Source of the DNA: Tsukamurella conjunctivitidis
Lineage (GTDB): Bacteria; Actinomycetota; Actinomycetes; Mycobacteriales; Mycobacteriaceae
Direction of reading: 5' to 3'
Assembly (NCBI RefSeq): GCF_007858475.1
Contig: NZ_VIGX01000002.1
Coordinates: 434,001 to 498,000 of the forward strand
DNA length: 64,000 nucleotides
A model generated the notes under the pieces. That model ran no database searches and was not told the DNA's origin. It saw nothing but the letters and a program-made list of their open reading frames with translations. The translations under genes were made by a program, and so were the position numbers. Every line of letters starts with the position of its first letter. The first letter of the stretch is position 1. Below are positions 9,796 to 20,167 of the stretch, piece after piece.

Positions 9796-10442
9796 ATGGA
9801 GTGCATCCTGACCACGCCCAGCCCCACGGTCGTGCCGCCGTGCGCGCCCGCCCGGATCGTCGTGCTGGCGTCCGGCACCGGCTCGCTGCTCGAGGCGCTG
9901 CTCGCGGCGGCGTCGGAGCCCGGCTACCCCGGGGCCGTGGTCGGCGTCGTCGCTGACCGGAGCTGCCGCGCGGTGGAGATCGCCGCGCACGCCGGTGTCG
10001 CGTCCGCCGAGGTGCCCGTCCGCGCCTACGACGACCGTGCCGCGTGGGACGAGGCGCTCACCGAGGCGGTCGCCGAGCTGGAACCGCACCTCGTGGTCGC
10101 GGCCGGCTTCATGAAGATCCTCGGCCCCGCCTTCCTCGCCGCGTTCGGGGGCCGCGTCATCAACGCGCACCCCGCGCTCCTGCCCGCTTTCCCGGGCGCG
10201 CACGCCGTTCCCGCCGCCCTCGCGCACGGAGTCAAGCTCACCGGCTCCACCGTGCATCTCGTGGACGCGGGGCTCGACACCGGACCGATCCTCGCGCAGG
10301 AGGCGGTCGCGGTGCAGCCGGGGGACACCGAAGAGACACTGCACGAACGGATCAAGGTCGTTGAGCGCCGGCTTCTGACAGAGGTCGTCGCGGCAGTCGC
10401 CCGCCAGGGCTATTCCGTGGATGGACGAAAGGTCACCATTTC

Positions 10443-10446
<4 letters not shown>
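9796..10446 (+). CDS. purN: Phosphoribosylglycinamide formyltransferase (GART)
   Basis: 216 residues. It transfers a formyl group from 10-formyl-THF to GAR in step three of purine synthesis. [13 protein letters not shown] near residue 25 is the phosphate-binding loop; the catalytic Asn-His appear in [13 protein letters not shown] and the catalytic Asp in DAGLDTGPI. The first 16 residues before ARIVVLASG are longer than usual, so an internal start is possible. The stop overlaps the start of purH (ATGA), so the two are translationally coupled. Confidence 0.95.
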
Positions 10447-11990
<1,544 letters not shown>

Positions 11991-12024
11991 GCCCCGCCGG
12001 CGACGGTTCGCCGGAACGGCCCTG

Positions 12025-12065
12025 ACGAACGCCCCCGCGGTGAATCATTGCCCGGGGGCGTTCGT
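12025..12065. terminator. Stem-loop terminator after purH
   Basis: 13-base perfect arms at 12025-12037 and 12053-12065 around a 15-base loop, directly after purH and before the ribosome site of the next gene. No long T-run, as is usual in high-GC actinobacteria. Confidence 0.7.
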
Positions 12066-12118
12066 CGTCCCGCCCACGGCGCGCGCCCGCTGCGCCGACC
12101 GACCGGAGGAGATGTTCG

Positions 12119-12934
12119 ATGCAGGTGCCGCCCGAAGTCCGTCCGCTGCTGGAGGCCGCCGTCGGGCCCATGCCCGAGGACGCGGAGATGCCACTGCCGC
12201 CGATGGGGCTGTCGGTCGATGAGGAGCGTGAGCAGCGCAAACGCGACCTGGCGGTCGCCTTCCGCGTGTTCGGCCGCCTCGGCTTCTCCGAGGGCGTCGC
12301 CGGGCACATCACCGCGCGCGACCCCGGGGACGCCGGCCTGTTCTGGGTGAATCCGTTCGGTATGAGCTTCAATCAGATCCGGGTCTCGGACCTGATCTGC
12401 GTGGACCACAACGGCGTCGTGGTGCACGGGAGGCGACCGGTGAACCGGGCGGCCTTCGTGATCCACGCGCAGGTGCACGACGCCCGGCCCGATGCCGTGG
12501 CCGCCGCGCACGCGCACTCCGTGCACGGCAAGTCCTTCTCCTCGCTCGGCATCCCGCTCGCGCCGCTCACCCAGGACGCCTGCGCCTTCTACGAGGACCA
12601 CGGCATCTACGACGACTACGCCGGCGTGGTCAACGAGACCGTCGAGGGCAAGCGGGTCGCGGCGGCGATCGGCGACCACAAGGCGGCGATCCTCAAGAAC
12701 CACGGCCTCATCACGGTCGGCGGCTCGGTGTCGTCCGCGGCCTGGTGGTTCGTGACGATGGAGCGCTCCTGCCAGGCGCAGCTCCTCGCCATGGCGGCCG
12801 GGGAGCCGCAGGAGATCGATCCCGCGACCGCGCGCCTGACCCACTCGCAGGTGGGCAGCGATCTCGCCGGCTGGTTCCAGTTCCGCCCGCTGTGGGAACA
12901 GACCGTCGCCTCCTCGCCCGACGTCTTCGACTGA
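12119..12934 (+). CDS. Class II aldolase/adducin family protein
   Basis: 271 residues. The domain motifs are GVAGHITARDP (near residue 60), HAHSVHG with two metal-binding histidines (near 130), and KNHGLITVG with a third (near 190). Enzymes of this fold use a divalent metal to cleave or epimerise sugar phosphates such as fuculose- or ribulose-phosphate; the non-enzymatic adducin-like branch keeps many of the same residues. The substrate cannot be inferred. The ATG follows GGAGGAG by seven bases. Confidence 0.85.
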   Translation: MQVPPEVRPLLEAAVGPMPEDAEMPLPPMGLSVDEEREQRKRDLAVAFRVFGRLGFSEGVAGHITARDPGDAGLFWVNPFGMSFNQIRVSDLICVDHNGVVVHGRRPVNRAAFVIHAQVHDARPDAVAAAHAHSVHGKSFSSLGIPLAPLTQDACAFYEDHGIYDDYAGVVNETVEGKRVAAAIGDHKAAILKNHGLITVGGSVSSAAWWFVTMERSCQAQLLAMAAGEPQEIDPATARLTHSQVGSDLAGWFQFRPLWEQTVASSPDVFD

Positions 12935-12962
12935 CCGGTCCGACGACCGCGGCCGGCGAAAC

Positions 12963-13018
12963 TCGCGTTCTGCGGGGATCCGAGCCGGGATTCGGCTTCG
13001 CACCCTCGCAGAACGCGA
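12963..13018. repeat. Inverted repeat between convergent genes, possible bidirectional terminator
   Basis: 12-base arms TCGCGTTCTGCG (12963-12974) and CGCAGAACGCGA (13007-13018) are perfectly complementary, with a smaller inner hairpin (gagccg/cggctt) in the loop. It lies between the convergent aldolase-like and ArsR genes and could end both transcripts. A dispersed extragenic repeat is the alternative. Confidence 0.6.
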
Positions 13019-13041
13019 ATTTCGAAACGTGCGGCGGCTGC

Positions 13042-13410
13042 TCAGCCGCGGGTGAGGTCGTCGAGGAGGGAGACGGCGGCGCGGGCGTACTCGCCGATCC
13101 AGCGGTCGTGGATGCGCTTGATGGGGACGGGCGCCAGGGTGAGGTGACGCTCGCGGCCGACCTTGCGGCCGATCACCAACTCCGCGCGCTCGAGGACGCG
13201 CAGGTGCTGCAGCACGGTGGTGCGGTCAAGGTCGGGGAAGTGATCGCACAGGTCGCCGGTGGTGCGGGGCGACTCCTTGAGCACATCGAGCATGCGCCGG
13301 CGCGTGCCGTTCGCGAGGGCCTTGAAGACCAGGTCGTCGGCGTCATCGGCCCCGGCCGCCGTCGCCCCGCCGGGTGTCTCGACTTCGCTCTTGCGATCGC
13401 GCTCAGACAT
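13042..13410 (-). CDS. ArsR-family winged-helix repressor
   Basis: 122 residues. The winged helix (about residues 25-95) contains LANGTRRRMLDVLKESPRTTGDL and the recognition segment LDRTTVLQHLRVLE. No CxC or other metal-binding cysteines are present, so it is probably not a metal sensor; this subgroup is usually paired with an SRPBCC gene, as here. Its start codon lies within a palindrome shared with the divergent gene (13406-13431), which suggests autoregulation and a leaderless transcript. Confidence 0.88.
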   Translation of the reverse strand: MSERDRKSEVETPGGATAAGADDADDLVFKALANGTRRRMLDVLKESPRTTGDLCDHFPDLDRTTVLQHLRVLERAELVIGRKVGRERHLTLAPVPIKRIHDRWIGEYARAAVSLLDDLTRG

Positions 13411-13431
13411 GTTGTAGTTTTATCACATGTC
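13406..13431. promoter_or_regulatory. Palindromic operator covering both start codons of the ArsR/SRPBCC pair
   Basis: Arms GACATGT (13406-13412) and ACATGTC (13425-13431) are perfect complements around an AT-rich core of 12 bases. The ATG of the ArsR gene (13410-13408, minus) and the ATG of the SRPBCC gene (13427-13429, plus) both sit in the arms. An AT-rich island of this kind in a roughly 70% GC background is a good repressor site. Confidence 0.65.
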
Positions 13432-13894
13432 AGAACTCAAGGAACTCACCTTCACCGTCTCCGGCTACGTGGCGCGCCCCACCGCACAGGTCTACGAGGC
13501 CGTCGCCGACCCCGAGCAGCTCTCCAAGTACTTCACCACCGGCGGAGCCCGCGGCCGGCTGGAGCCGAACACCGAGGTCACCTGGGACTTCGCCGACTTC
13601 CCCGGCGCCTTCCCGGTGCAGGTGGTCGAAGCGGATCCGCACTCCAAGATCGTCATCCGCTGGGAGGCCGAGGACGCCGTCGCCGGTGACGGCCACACCA
13701 CCACGACCTTCGAATTCGCGCCAATCGACGACGACACCCGCACGCTGGTCACCATCACGGAGTCGGCGTGGACCGCCACCGAGGCCGGCGCCAAGGGCGC
13801 CTTCGGCAATTGCATGGGCTGGACCGGCATGCTCGCCGCGATGAAGGCATGGGTCGAGCACGGCATCAACCTGCGCGAGGGCTTCTACAAGTAG
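13427..13894 (+). CDS. SRPBCC (AHSA1-like) domain protein
   Basis: 155 residues with the START/Bet v 1-like pattern: an N-terminal strand, VYEAVADPEQLSKYFT, a GGARGRLEPN turn and the C-terminal helix LAAMKAWVEHG. The fold makes a hydrophobic cavity for a ligand; function is unknown for this subgroup. It is separated from the ArsR gene by only 16 bases and is its likely target. Confidence 0.85.
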   Translation: MSELKELTFTVSGYVARPTAQVYEAVADPEQLSKYFTTGGARGRLEPNTEVTWDFADFPGAFPVQVVEADPHSKIVIRWEAEDAVAGDGHTTTTFEFAPIDDDTRTLVTITESAWTATEAGAKGAFGNCMGWTGMLAAMKAWVEHGINLREGFYK

Positions 13895-13936
13895 CCCGCC
13901 GTCGACATCCGGCGCCCGCCCTGACAGGGTGAGGAC

Positions 13937-14797
13937 ATGTCGGAGACAGCCGCCCTCGCCCGTCGCGCCTACGAGACCGTCGAGCCCTTCCACGTCGTCG
14001 CCTACTTCAACCCCGGCATCCGGGACGCCTGCAGCGACCTCGGGATCGACCAGCACGCCTTCTACGTCGGCGCCCGCGCGGCACCGATGGGTGAGGCGAA
14101 CGCCTCGGTCGTGACGGCGGCCTTCTACAACTTCTCGCCCACCGTGATCGAGAACGGGTGGTCGCAGGCGCTGCGGGCGGGGCTCGCCGAGATCGACGAC
14201 CGCCGCTACGCGATGCTCGCCGAGCAGTACGGCACGATCCTCGCGGGCATCGACCCCGCGGAGATCGAGGCCCTCGCGCAGGGCTTCGGCACCGTCGTCG
14301 ACGGTCTGCCGCTGGAGGGCCGCGCCCTCGCCTCCGCGTGGGGCGGCTCGCCGGTCCCCGATGCGCCGGTGCTCGCGCTCTGGCGCCACATCTCCGTGCT
14401 GCGCGAATGGCGCGGCGACAACCACCTCGCCGAGCTCATCCGGCACGGCCTCACCGGCCTCGAGGCCGGCGTCTTCCACGAGGCCGACGTGACCGATCCC
14501 GAGATCCGTCGGCGCGTCATGGGCCGCCGCTTCTTCCGCATCACCCGCGGCTGGAGCGAGGAGCAGTGGGGCGCGGCCGTGGCGCGGCTCGCCGCGCGCG
14601 GCCTGGTCGAGGGCGAGCCGGAGGCGCACCGTCTGACCCCCGAGGGCATGGCCCTCTACGACGAGATCGAGGCGGGCACCGACGCCGTGAGTGGCGCCGC
14701 GTTCGGCGACGCCGCGGCGGGCCTGATCGATCGCATGCGGCCGATCAGCAAGGCCGTGATCGACGCCGGCGTCATCCCCGGTACCACGAAGAAGTAG
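13937..14797 (+). CDS. SCO6745-family protein (helical, winged-helix-like)
   Basis: 286 residues. The N-terminal LARRAYETVEPFHVVAYFNP and the central ASVVTAAFYNFSPTVI match the SCO6745 family of actinobacteria; the C-terminal half has a MarR-like run (LTPEGMALYDEI). Members are tentatively placed near helix-turn-helix regulators but have no shown function. It follows the SRPBCC gene by 42 bases in the same direction. Confidence 0.75.
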   Translation: MSETAALARRAYETVEPFHVVAYFNPGIRDACSDLGIDQHAFYVGARAAPMGEANASVVTAAFYNFSPTVIENGWSQALRAGLAEIDDRRYAMLAEQYGTILAGIDPAEIEALAQGFGTVVDGLPLEGRALASAWGGSPVPDAPVLALWRHISVLREWRGDNHLAELIRHGLTGLEAGVFHEADVTDPEIRRRVMGRRFFRITRGWSEEQWGAAVARLAARGLVEGEPEAHRLTPEGMALYDEIEAGTDAVSGAAFGDAAAGLIDRMRPISKAVIDAGVIPGTTKK

Positions 14798-14873
14798 CCC
14801 ACCGGTATTCCCGGTTTCGCTGCGGGCGTACTCGCTAGGGCGGGGACGGCGGATCGGCGTAGCGTTGTCTTCC

Positions 14874-16289
14874 GTGAGCACTGCACGCGCTGATGTACGC
14901 ACCGATCCGCCCGCCGAGCTCCCTGCGACGCTCGGCGAACTCAAGGCCTCCGGCCACCTCTATCGCGGGATCAAGGACGAGCTCCGCGGCAATCTGTTGG
15001 CCGCGCTGCGCAACGACACCGACCCCTGGGACGGCATCCAGGGCTTCGACGACACCGTCATCCCGCAGCTCGAGCGCGCCCTCCTGGCCGGCCACGACGT
15101 GGTGCTGCTGGGCGAGCGCGGGCAGGGCAAGACCCGCCTGATCCGCACCATCGTCGGCCTGCTCGACGAGTGGACGCCCGTGATCGACGGTGCCGAGCTC
15201 GGCGAGCACCCCTACCACCCGATCACCCCCGCCTCGATCCGGCGGGCCCAGGAGCTGGGCGACGAGCTGCCCGTCGCATGGCGCCACCGCGACGAGCGCT
15301 ACTCGGAGAAGCTGGCGACGCCGGACACCTCCGTCGGCGACCTGGTCGGCGACGTGGACCCCGTCAAGGTGGCGCAGGGCCGCAGCCTCGGTGACCCGGA
15401 GACGATCCACTTCGGCCTCATCCCGCGGGCGCACCGCGGCATCGTCGCCGTCAACGAGCTGCCCGACCTGGCCGAGCGGATCCAGGTCGCGATGCTCAAC
15501 GTGATGGAGGAGCGCGACATCCAGGTCCGCGGCTACACGCTGCGCCTGCCGCTCGACGTGCTGCTGCTGGCGAGCGCGAACCCCGAGGATTACACCAACC
15601 GCGGCCGCATCATCACGCCGCTCAAGGACCGCTTCGGCGCCGAGATCCGCACGCACTACCCGCTCGACCTCGAGGACGAGGTCGCGGTGATCGAGCAGGA
15701 GGCCGACGTCGTGGCCTCCGTGCCGCAGTACCTCACCGAGGTGCTCGCCCGATTCACCCGCGAGCTGCGCGAATCCCCGGCGGTCGACCAGCGGTCGGGC
15801 GTCTCCGCACGGTTCGCCATCGCGGCGCAGGAGACGATCGCCGCGGCGGCGCTGCACCGCGCGGCCGTGGGCGGCGAGGAACTGCCCGTCGCGCGTCCCG
15901 TCGACCTGATGACGGTGCCCGACGTGCTGCGCGGCAAGGTCGAGTTCGAGGCCGGTGAGGAGGGGCGCGAGATCGCGACCCTGGTGCACCTGCTGCGTCG
16001 TGCGACGGCGGAGACGATCGGTGAGTACCTGCTGGGCGTCGACCTGGGGCCGCTGGTGGAGGCGATCGAGGCCGGCGGGCCCATCGTCACCGGCGACGAC
16101 GTGACGGCCGCCGAGCTGCTGGAGAACCTGCCCGAGGTCCCCGTGCTCGCCGAGGTCTACCGGCGCCTCGACGCCGACGAGCCCGGCGAGCGCGCCGCGG
16201 CCGCGGAGTTCGCGCTCGAGGGCCTGTACCTGGCCCGCCGGATCGGCAAGGAGTCCGACGACGAGGGGCAGACCGTCTATGGCGGATAG
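14874..16289 (+). CDS. MoxR-type AAA+ ATPase (magnesium chelatase ChlI-like), Rv0958-like
   Basis: About 471 residues. The Walker A is GERGQGKT near residue 80; the sensor region reads LLLASANPEDYTNRG, and the arginine-finger side has PLKDRFGAEI. Such ATPases act as chaperones or remodelers and are usually paired with a von Willebrand A protein, as here: the next gene overlaps by 11 bases. In M. tuberculosis the same pair is Rv0958-Rv0959. GTG at 14874 was chosen; a TTG at 14865 is also in frame. The target is unknown. Confidence 0.88.
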   Translation: MSTARADVRTDPPAELPATLGELKASGHLYRGIKDELRGNLLAALRNDTDPWDGIQGFDDTVIPQLERALLAGHDVVLLGERGQGKTRLIRTIVGLLDEWTPVIDGAELGEHPYHPITPASIRRAQELGDELPVAWRHRDERYSEKLATPDTSVGDLVGDVDPVKVAQGRSLGDPETIHFGLIPRAHRGIVAVNELPDLAERIQVAMLNVMEERDIQVRGYTLRLPLDVLLLASANPEDYTNRGRIITPLKDRFGAEIRTHYPLDLEDEVAVIEQEADVVASVPQYLTEVLARFTRELRESPAVDQRSGVSARFAIAAQETIAAAALHRAAVGGEELPVARPVDLMTVPDVLRGKVEFEAGEEGREIATLVHLLRRATAETIGEYLLGVDLGPLVEAIEAGGPIVTGDDVTAAELLENLPEVPVLAEVYRRLDADEPGERAAAAEFALEGLYLARRIGKESDDEGQTVYGG

Positions 16290-18276
16290 GTCGTCGCGCG
16301 CGCGACGCGACCGGCAGGGACGGCGCGGGCACCTGGCCCGGTACCGCCGCTACACCGGCGGGCCCGATCCGCTGGCCCCGCCGGCGGACCTGCGCGACGC
16401 GCTCGAGGAGATCGGGCGCGATGTGATGAGCGGCGTCTCCCCGCGCCGCGCGCTGCAGGAGTACCTGCGCCGCGGCAGCGAGAACCGCCGGGGCCTGGAC
16501 AAGCTCGCGGAACTGGCCAACCGCCGACGACAGGAACTGTTGCAGCGCAACAACCTCGGGAAGACCTTCGAGGACGTGCAGAAGCTGCTCGACGATGCGG
16601 TGCTCGCGGAACGCAAGGAGCTCGCCCGCGCGCTGGACGACGACGCACGGTTCCAGGAGATGCGGATCTCGAACCTGCCGCCGTCGGCGGCGCAGGCCGT
16701 GCGCGAGCTGGGTGACTACCAGTGGCGCTCGCCCGAGGCGGCGCAGAAGTACGAGCAGATCCGCGACCTGCTCGGCCGCGAACTGCTGGATCAGCAGTTC
16801 GCCGGGATCAAGCAGGCCCTGGAAGGTGCGACCGACGAGGACCGCGCGGCGATCCAGAAGATGCTCGACGATCTGAACGCCCTGCTGGACAAGCACAACG
16901 CCGGCACTGCGACCCAGGACGACTTCGATGATTTCATGGCCGAGCACGGCCAGTACTTCCCGGAGAACCCGCGGAACATCGACGAGCTGATCGATGCGCT
17001 CGCCCAGCGGTCCGCGGCGGCGCAGCGGCTCTACAACAGCCTCACCCCGGAGCAGCGGGCCGAGCTGGAGGAGCTCTCGCACGCCGCTTTCGGCTCGCCG
17101 CAGCTTTCCCAGGCCCTGAACGATCTGACCGGCAAGCTCATGGACGCGCGGCCCGGCGAGGACTGGTACGGCAGCCAGGAGTTCGAGGGCGGCGAGGGCA
17201 TGGGCCTCGGTGACGCCACGCAGGCGATGCAGGACATCGCCGACCTGGAATCCCTCGCCGAGCAGCTCAGTCAGCAGCACAACGGGGCCTCGCTCGACGA
17301 CATCGACCTCGATGCGCTGCAGCGCCAGCTCGGCGACGAGGCCGTCGCCGACGCGCGGACGCTCGCCGAGCTGGAGAAGGCGCTCAAGGACCAGGGCTAC
17401 TTCTCGCGCGATCCGGACGGTGCTCTCCGCCTGTCGCCCAAGGCGATCCGCCAGCTGGGGCAGTCGATCCTGCGCGACGTCGCGGACCGGCTGACGGCGC
17501 GCGGCGGCGAACGCAACACCGCGCGGGCCGGCGCCACGGGCGAGGCCACCGGCGCCAGCCGGGAATGGCGCTTCGGCGACACCGAACCCTGGGACGCGAC
17601 CCGCACGGTGCTCAACGGCGTCCTGCGGCAGGCCGCCTCGGGGGAGACCGGCCCGGTGACCTTGGACGCGAAGGACATCGAGGTCACCGAGACGGAGGCG
17701 CGCAGCCGTGCGGCCGTCGCGCTGCTCGTGGACACCAGCTTCTCCATGGTGATGGAGGGCCGTTGGCTGCCCATGAAGCGCACGGCTCTCGCGCTGCACC
17801 AGCTGATCTCGACCCGGTTCCGCGGGGATGATCTGGCGCTCATCAGCTTCGGCCGGTACGCGCGCACGCTCAGCGTCGGCGAACTGACCGGGCTGGACGG
17901 CGTGTACGAGCAGGGCACCAACCTGTACCACGCGCTCGCCCTGGCGCAGCAGCACTTCCGGTCCCACCCCAACGCGCAGCAGGTGCTGCTCGTCGTGACC
18001 GACGGCGAGCCCACCGCGCACCTGGAGCGCAACGGCGAGCCCTTCTTCGACTATCCGCCGCACCCGCGGACGCTGGCGATGACGGTGCGCGGCCTGGATG
18101 CGGTTGCGGCGCAGGGCGCGCAGATCACGGTCTTCCAGCTGGGCGACGACCCCGGCCTCACCCGCTTCCTCACCGCGGTGGTGCGGCGCGTGGGCGGGCG
18201 GCTGGTCTCCCCGGACCTGGACGGTCTCGGCGCCGCCGTGGTCAGCGACTACCTGGGCAGCCGCAAACGGCGGTAG
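16279..18276 (+). CDS. von Willebrand factor A domain protein, partner of the MoxR ATPase
   Basis: 665 residues. The long N-terminal part (to about 440) is helical and charged. The C-terminal VWA domain has the metal-site motif DTSFS near residue 486, then GTNLYHAL and VTDGEPTAH. Its start overlaps the MoxR gene by 11 bases, so both are co-translated. By analogy with Rv0959 and other MoxR/VWA pairs, it probably presents a substrate to the ATPase in a metal-dependent manner. No signal peptide is visible. Confidence 0.87.
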   Translation: MADRSSRARRDRQGRRGHLARYRRYTGGPDPLAPPADLRDALEEIGRDVMSGVSPRRALQEYLRRGSENRRGLDKLAELANRRRQELLQRNNLGKTFEDVQKLLDDAVLAERKELARALDDDARFQEMRISNLPPSAAQAVRELGDYQWRSPEAAQKYEQIRDLLGRELLDQQFAGIKQALEGATDEDRAAIQKMLDDLNALLDKHNAGTATQDDFDDFMAEHGQYFPENPRNIDELIDALAQRSAAAQRLYNSLTPEQRAELEELSHAAFGSPQLSQALNDLTGKLMDARPGEDWYGSQEFEGGEGMGLGDATQAMQDIADLESLAEQLSQQHNGASLDDIDLDALQRQLGDEAVADARTLAELEKALKDQGYFSRDPDGALRLSPKAIRQLGQSILRDVADRLTARGGERNTARAGATGEATGASREWRFGDTEPWDATRTVLNGVLRQAASGETGPVTLDAKDIEVTETEARSRAAVALLVDTSFSMVMEGRWLPMKRTALALHQLISTRFRGDDLALISFGRYARTLSVGELTGLDGVYEQGTNLYHALALAQQHFRSHPNAQQVLLVVTDGEPTAHLERNGEPFFDYPPHPRTLAMTVRGLDAVAAQGAQITVFQLGDDPGLTRFLTAVVRRVGGRLVSPDLDGLGAAVVSDYLGSRKRR

Positions 18277-18319
18277 GGAGCACGAGGCGGATCGGGGCGC
18301 GGTGCGAGCCGGTCGGTGA

Positions 18320-18922
18320 CTACCGGATCGCGACCTCGACGCCGCCCCAGAAGGCGAAGCCCTTCACCACGATCCGCGGGCCGGTGGGGTCGCCGGTCTG
18401 CGGGTTCTTGTGCTCGAAGGCACCCATCACACCGACGCCCTCGACGTGCACGTTGGCGCCGCGCGGCAGGATGATCTTCACGCCGCCCATCACGGCGTAG
18501 GCGTTGAGCGTCACGTCGCCGACGAGGAAGGTCGCCTCGCGCAGGTCCAGCGTGACCCCGCCCCAGAAGGCGGTGGCGGTGTGCTCGGGGCCGACGGCGA
18601 TCGGGCCGCGCACCTTCGTCTCCGACATCACGGCCCACTTCGTCTCGCCCATCCGCGGCACCCCGGCCGGGGCGGACGACGGTGCGCGATACGCCGGCGC
18701 GGACGTCGCGGGGAGGTTCTGGACGGCCGGCAGGTCCACGACGAGGCTGTCGAGATCGGCGAAGGTCCGCGCGGCCACCGCCTGCTGCGAGCGCTCCTCG
18801 TACTCGGGGAGTGTCAGTTGGCCGAGGCCCAGGGCCTCGGAGAGCATCTCGACGACGCGGTTGCGGTCGTGATCGGAGGCTCGCAGGACGTCGCGGCGCA
18901 GGGGTTCCAACTCGTCGGACAT
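18320..18922 (-). CDS. DUF1707 and LiaF-like domain protein
   Basis: 200 residues. Residues 10-65 carry the DUF1707 pattern (LRASDHDRNRVVEMLSEALG, then LPEYEERSQQAVAARTFADL). After a Pro/Ala linker comes a beta-solenoid-like domain resembling the C-terminal domain of LiaF (FWGGVTLDLREA, NAYAVMGGVKIILPRG). Such proteins occur near cell-envelope stress genes but have no fixed role. The acid-rich residues and absence of membrane segments suggest a soluble protein. Confidence 0.82.
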   Translation of the reverse strand: MSDELEPLRRDVLRASDHDRNRVVEMLSEALGLGQLTLPEYEERSQQAVAARTFADLDSLVVDLPAVQNLPATSAPAYRAPSSAPAGVPRMGETKWAVMSETKVRGPIAVGPEHTATAFWGGVTLDLREATFLVGDVTLNAYAVMGGVKIILPRGANVHVEGVGVMGAFEHKNPQTGDPTGPRIVVKGFAFWGGVEVAIR

Positions 18923-19009
18923 GACATCGACTCTAGGGGATTCCGGCGGCCCGGCGCCCGCGAAAAACCGGGTACTCCCGGCGGCGCCGCGCGCACCCTC
19001 CCGAAACGC

Positions 19010-19042
19010 CGCCGTCCCCAGGTCGTGGACCTGGGGACGGCG
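19010..19042. terminator. Stem-loop terminator downstream of the histone-tail protein gene
   Basis: Perfect 15-base arms at 19010-19024 and 19028-19042 around a 3-base loop, 32 bases beyond the stop of the gene read on the minus strand. Confidence 0.75.
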
Positions 19043-19073
19043 TTCCCGTGGGGGAGTGGAGCGGGGCGCTGCG

Positions 19074-20030
19074 TCAGAGCAGGCGGCCGACCACGGGGAG
19101 GCGCTTGAGCAGCAGCGCGATGCCCGAGGGCTGCCCCTTCTTCGGCGCGGCCTTCGCCACGTCCTTCGACGGTGCCTCCGCCTTCACGTCCGCCTTCGCC
19201 GTCGGCGCGGCCTTGCTCTCGGTCTTGGCGGCGGGCTTCGACGTCTTCGCGTCGATCGAGGCGGGCGCCTTGCCCTTCGAGGCGGCGTCCTTCTGCGCGG
19301 CGATCGGGGTGATCTTGGCCTCCGAGGCCTTGACCGGGGTCTTCTTGGCAGCGGGCTTCGCGGCCGCCTTGGTCGCGGCGGGCTTCGACGCGGCCGGCTT
19401 CGCGGCGGTGGACTTCGCCGCGGACTTCGACGCGGTCTTGGCGGCGGGCTTCGCAGCGGCCTTCGCCGGGGCCTTCTTCGCGGGGGCCTTCGCGGTGGTC
19501 TTCTTCGCGGCCGGGGTGGCCTTCTTCGCGGGCGCCTTCTTCGCCGGAGCGGTCTTCTTCGCGGCCGGCTCGGCGGCCGGCTTCGCGGCGGCGGGCTTCG
19601 CGGGCGCGGCGGCGGCACCGTCGAGGCCCAGCACGGCCCAGGCGTCCTCCCAGCCGGCCACGGCGTCCGCGGTCACGGTGAGGTTGGTGTTGGCGGTGAG
19701 CGCCTTGCCGGGGTTCTTGCCCTCCCAGCCGGCGGCGAGCTTCGCCACGTGCGCGGCGTAGTCGGCGGCGGACGCGAGCGCGATGGGCGCACCGTCGGAC
19801 AGGTCCACGAGGGCCCATGCGGTGACGGGGGCCTTGACGGCGGCCTCGCTCTTGCGGGCCTGCCACGAATCGCCGGTGGTGGCCTTGACGCGGAGCGTCT
19901 CGGTGCGGCCGTTCGCGGTCACGGTGACGAGCGTGGTGCTGCCCTTCGTGGTCACCTCTGCCTTGCCCCCGCGGGCCTCAACGGCAGAGACGAACACCTC
20001 GACGGCGCGCTGTGCGGCGGTCTGAGCCAT
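19074..20030 (-). CDS. Protein with globular N-terminal domain and histone-H1-like Lys/Ala/Pro tail
   Basis: 318 residues. Residues 1-150 form a compact domain with alternating strands (TTLVTVTANGRTETLRVK, WALVDLSDGAPIALASAADY), a pattern reminiscent of restriction-endonuclease-like folds, though the full PD-(D/E)xK set is not seen. Residues 165-300 are strongly basic and made of AKKAPAK/KPAAK-like units, as in histone H1 and the C-terminal tail of mycobacterial HupB. The end (SGIALLLKRLPVVGRLL) is a short amphipathic helix. It may bind nucleic acid; I do not recognise a named family. The start follows GGAGAG in good position. Confidence 0.65.
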   Translation of the reverse strand: MAQTAAQRAVEVFVSAVEARGGKAEVTTKGSTTLVTVTANGRTETLRVKATTGDSWQARKSEAAVKAPVTAWALVDLSDGAPIALASAADYAAHVAKLAAGWEGKNPGKALTANTNLTVTADAVAGWEDAWAVLGLDGAAAAPAKPAAAKPAAEPAAKKTAPAKKAPAKKATPAAKKTTAKAPAKKAPAKAAAKPAAKTASKSAAKSTAAKPAASKPAATKAAAKPAAKKTPVKASEAKITPIAAQKDAASKGKAPASIDAKTSKPAAKTESKAAPTAKADVKAEAPSKDVAKAAPKKGQPSGIALLLKRLPVVGRLL

Positions 20031-20167
20031 GGGTCTCTCCTGGGTTCGGTTCGCAGCGCGCCGTTCAGCACGCTGCTCGTGGCTTCATTAACCCATGAGT
20101 AGTTTCGGGAACCCAAGCCGAAATGGACGTCACACGCGTAATGTGACCGGGTCGTTCGTCACATTCA

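Noticed and set aside
13937-14797. Annotation as MarR regulator
   Set aside because: The C-terminal run is MarR-like, but the N-terminal motifs fit the SCO6745 family better and no DNA-binding helix is convincing.
19170-19600. Repeated gcgggcttcgc-type units read as DNA repeats
   Set aside because: They are the codon image of the Lys/Ala tail in the 19074-20030 gene.
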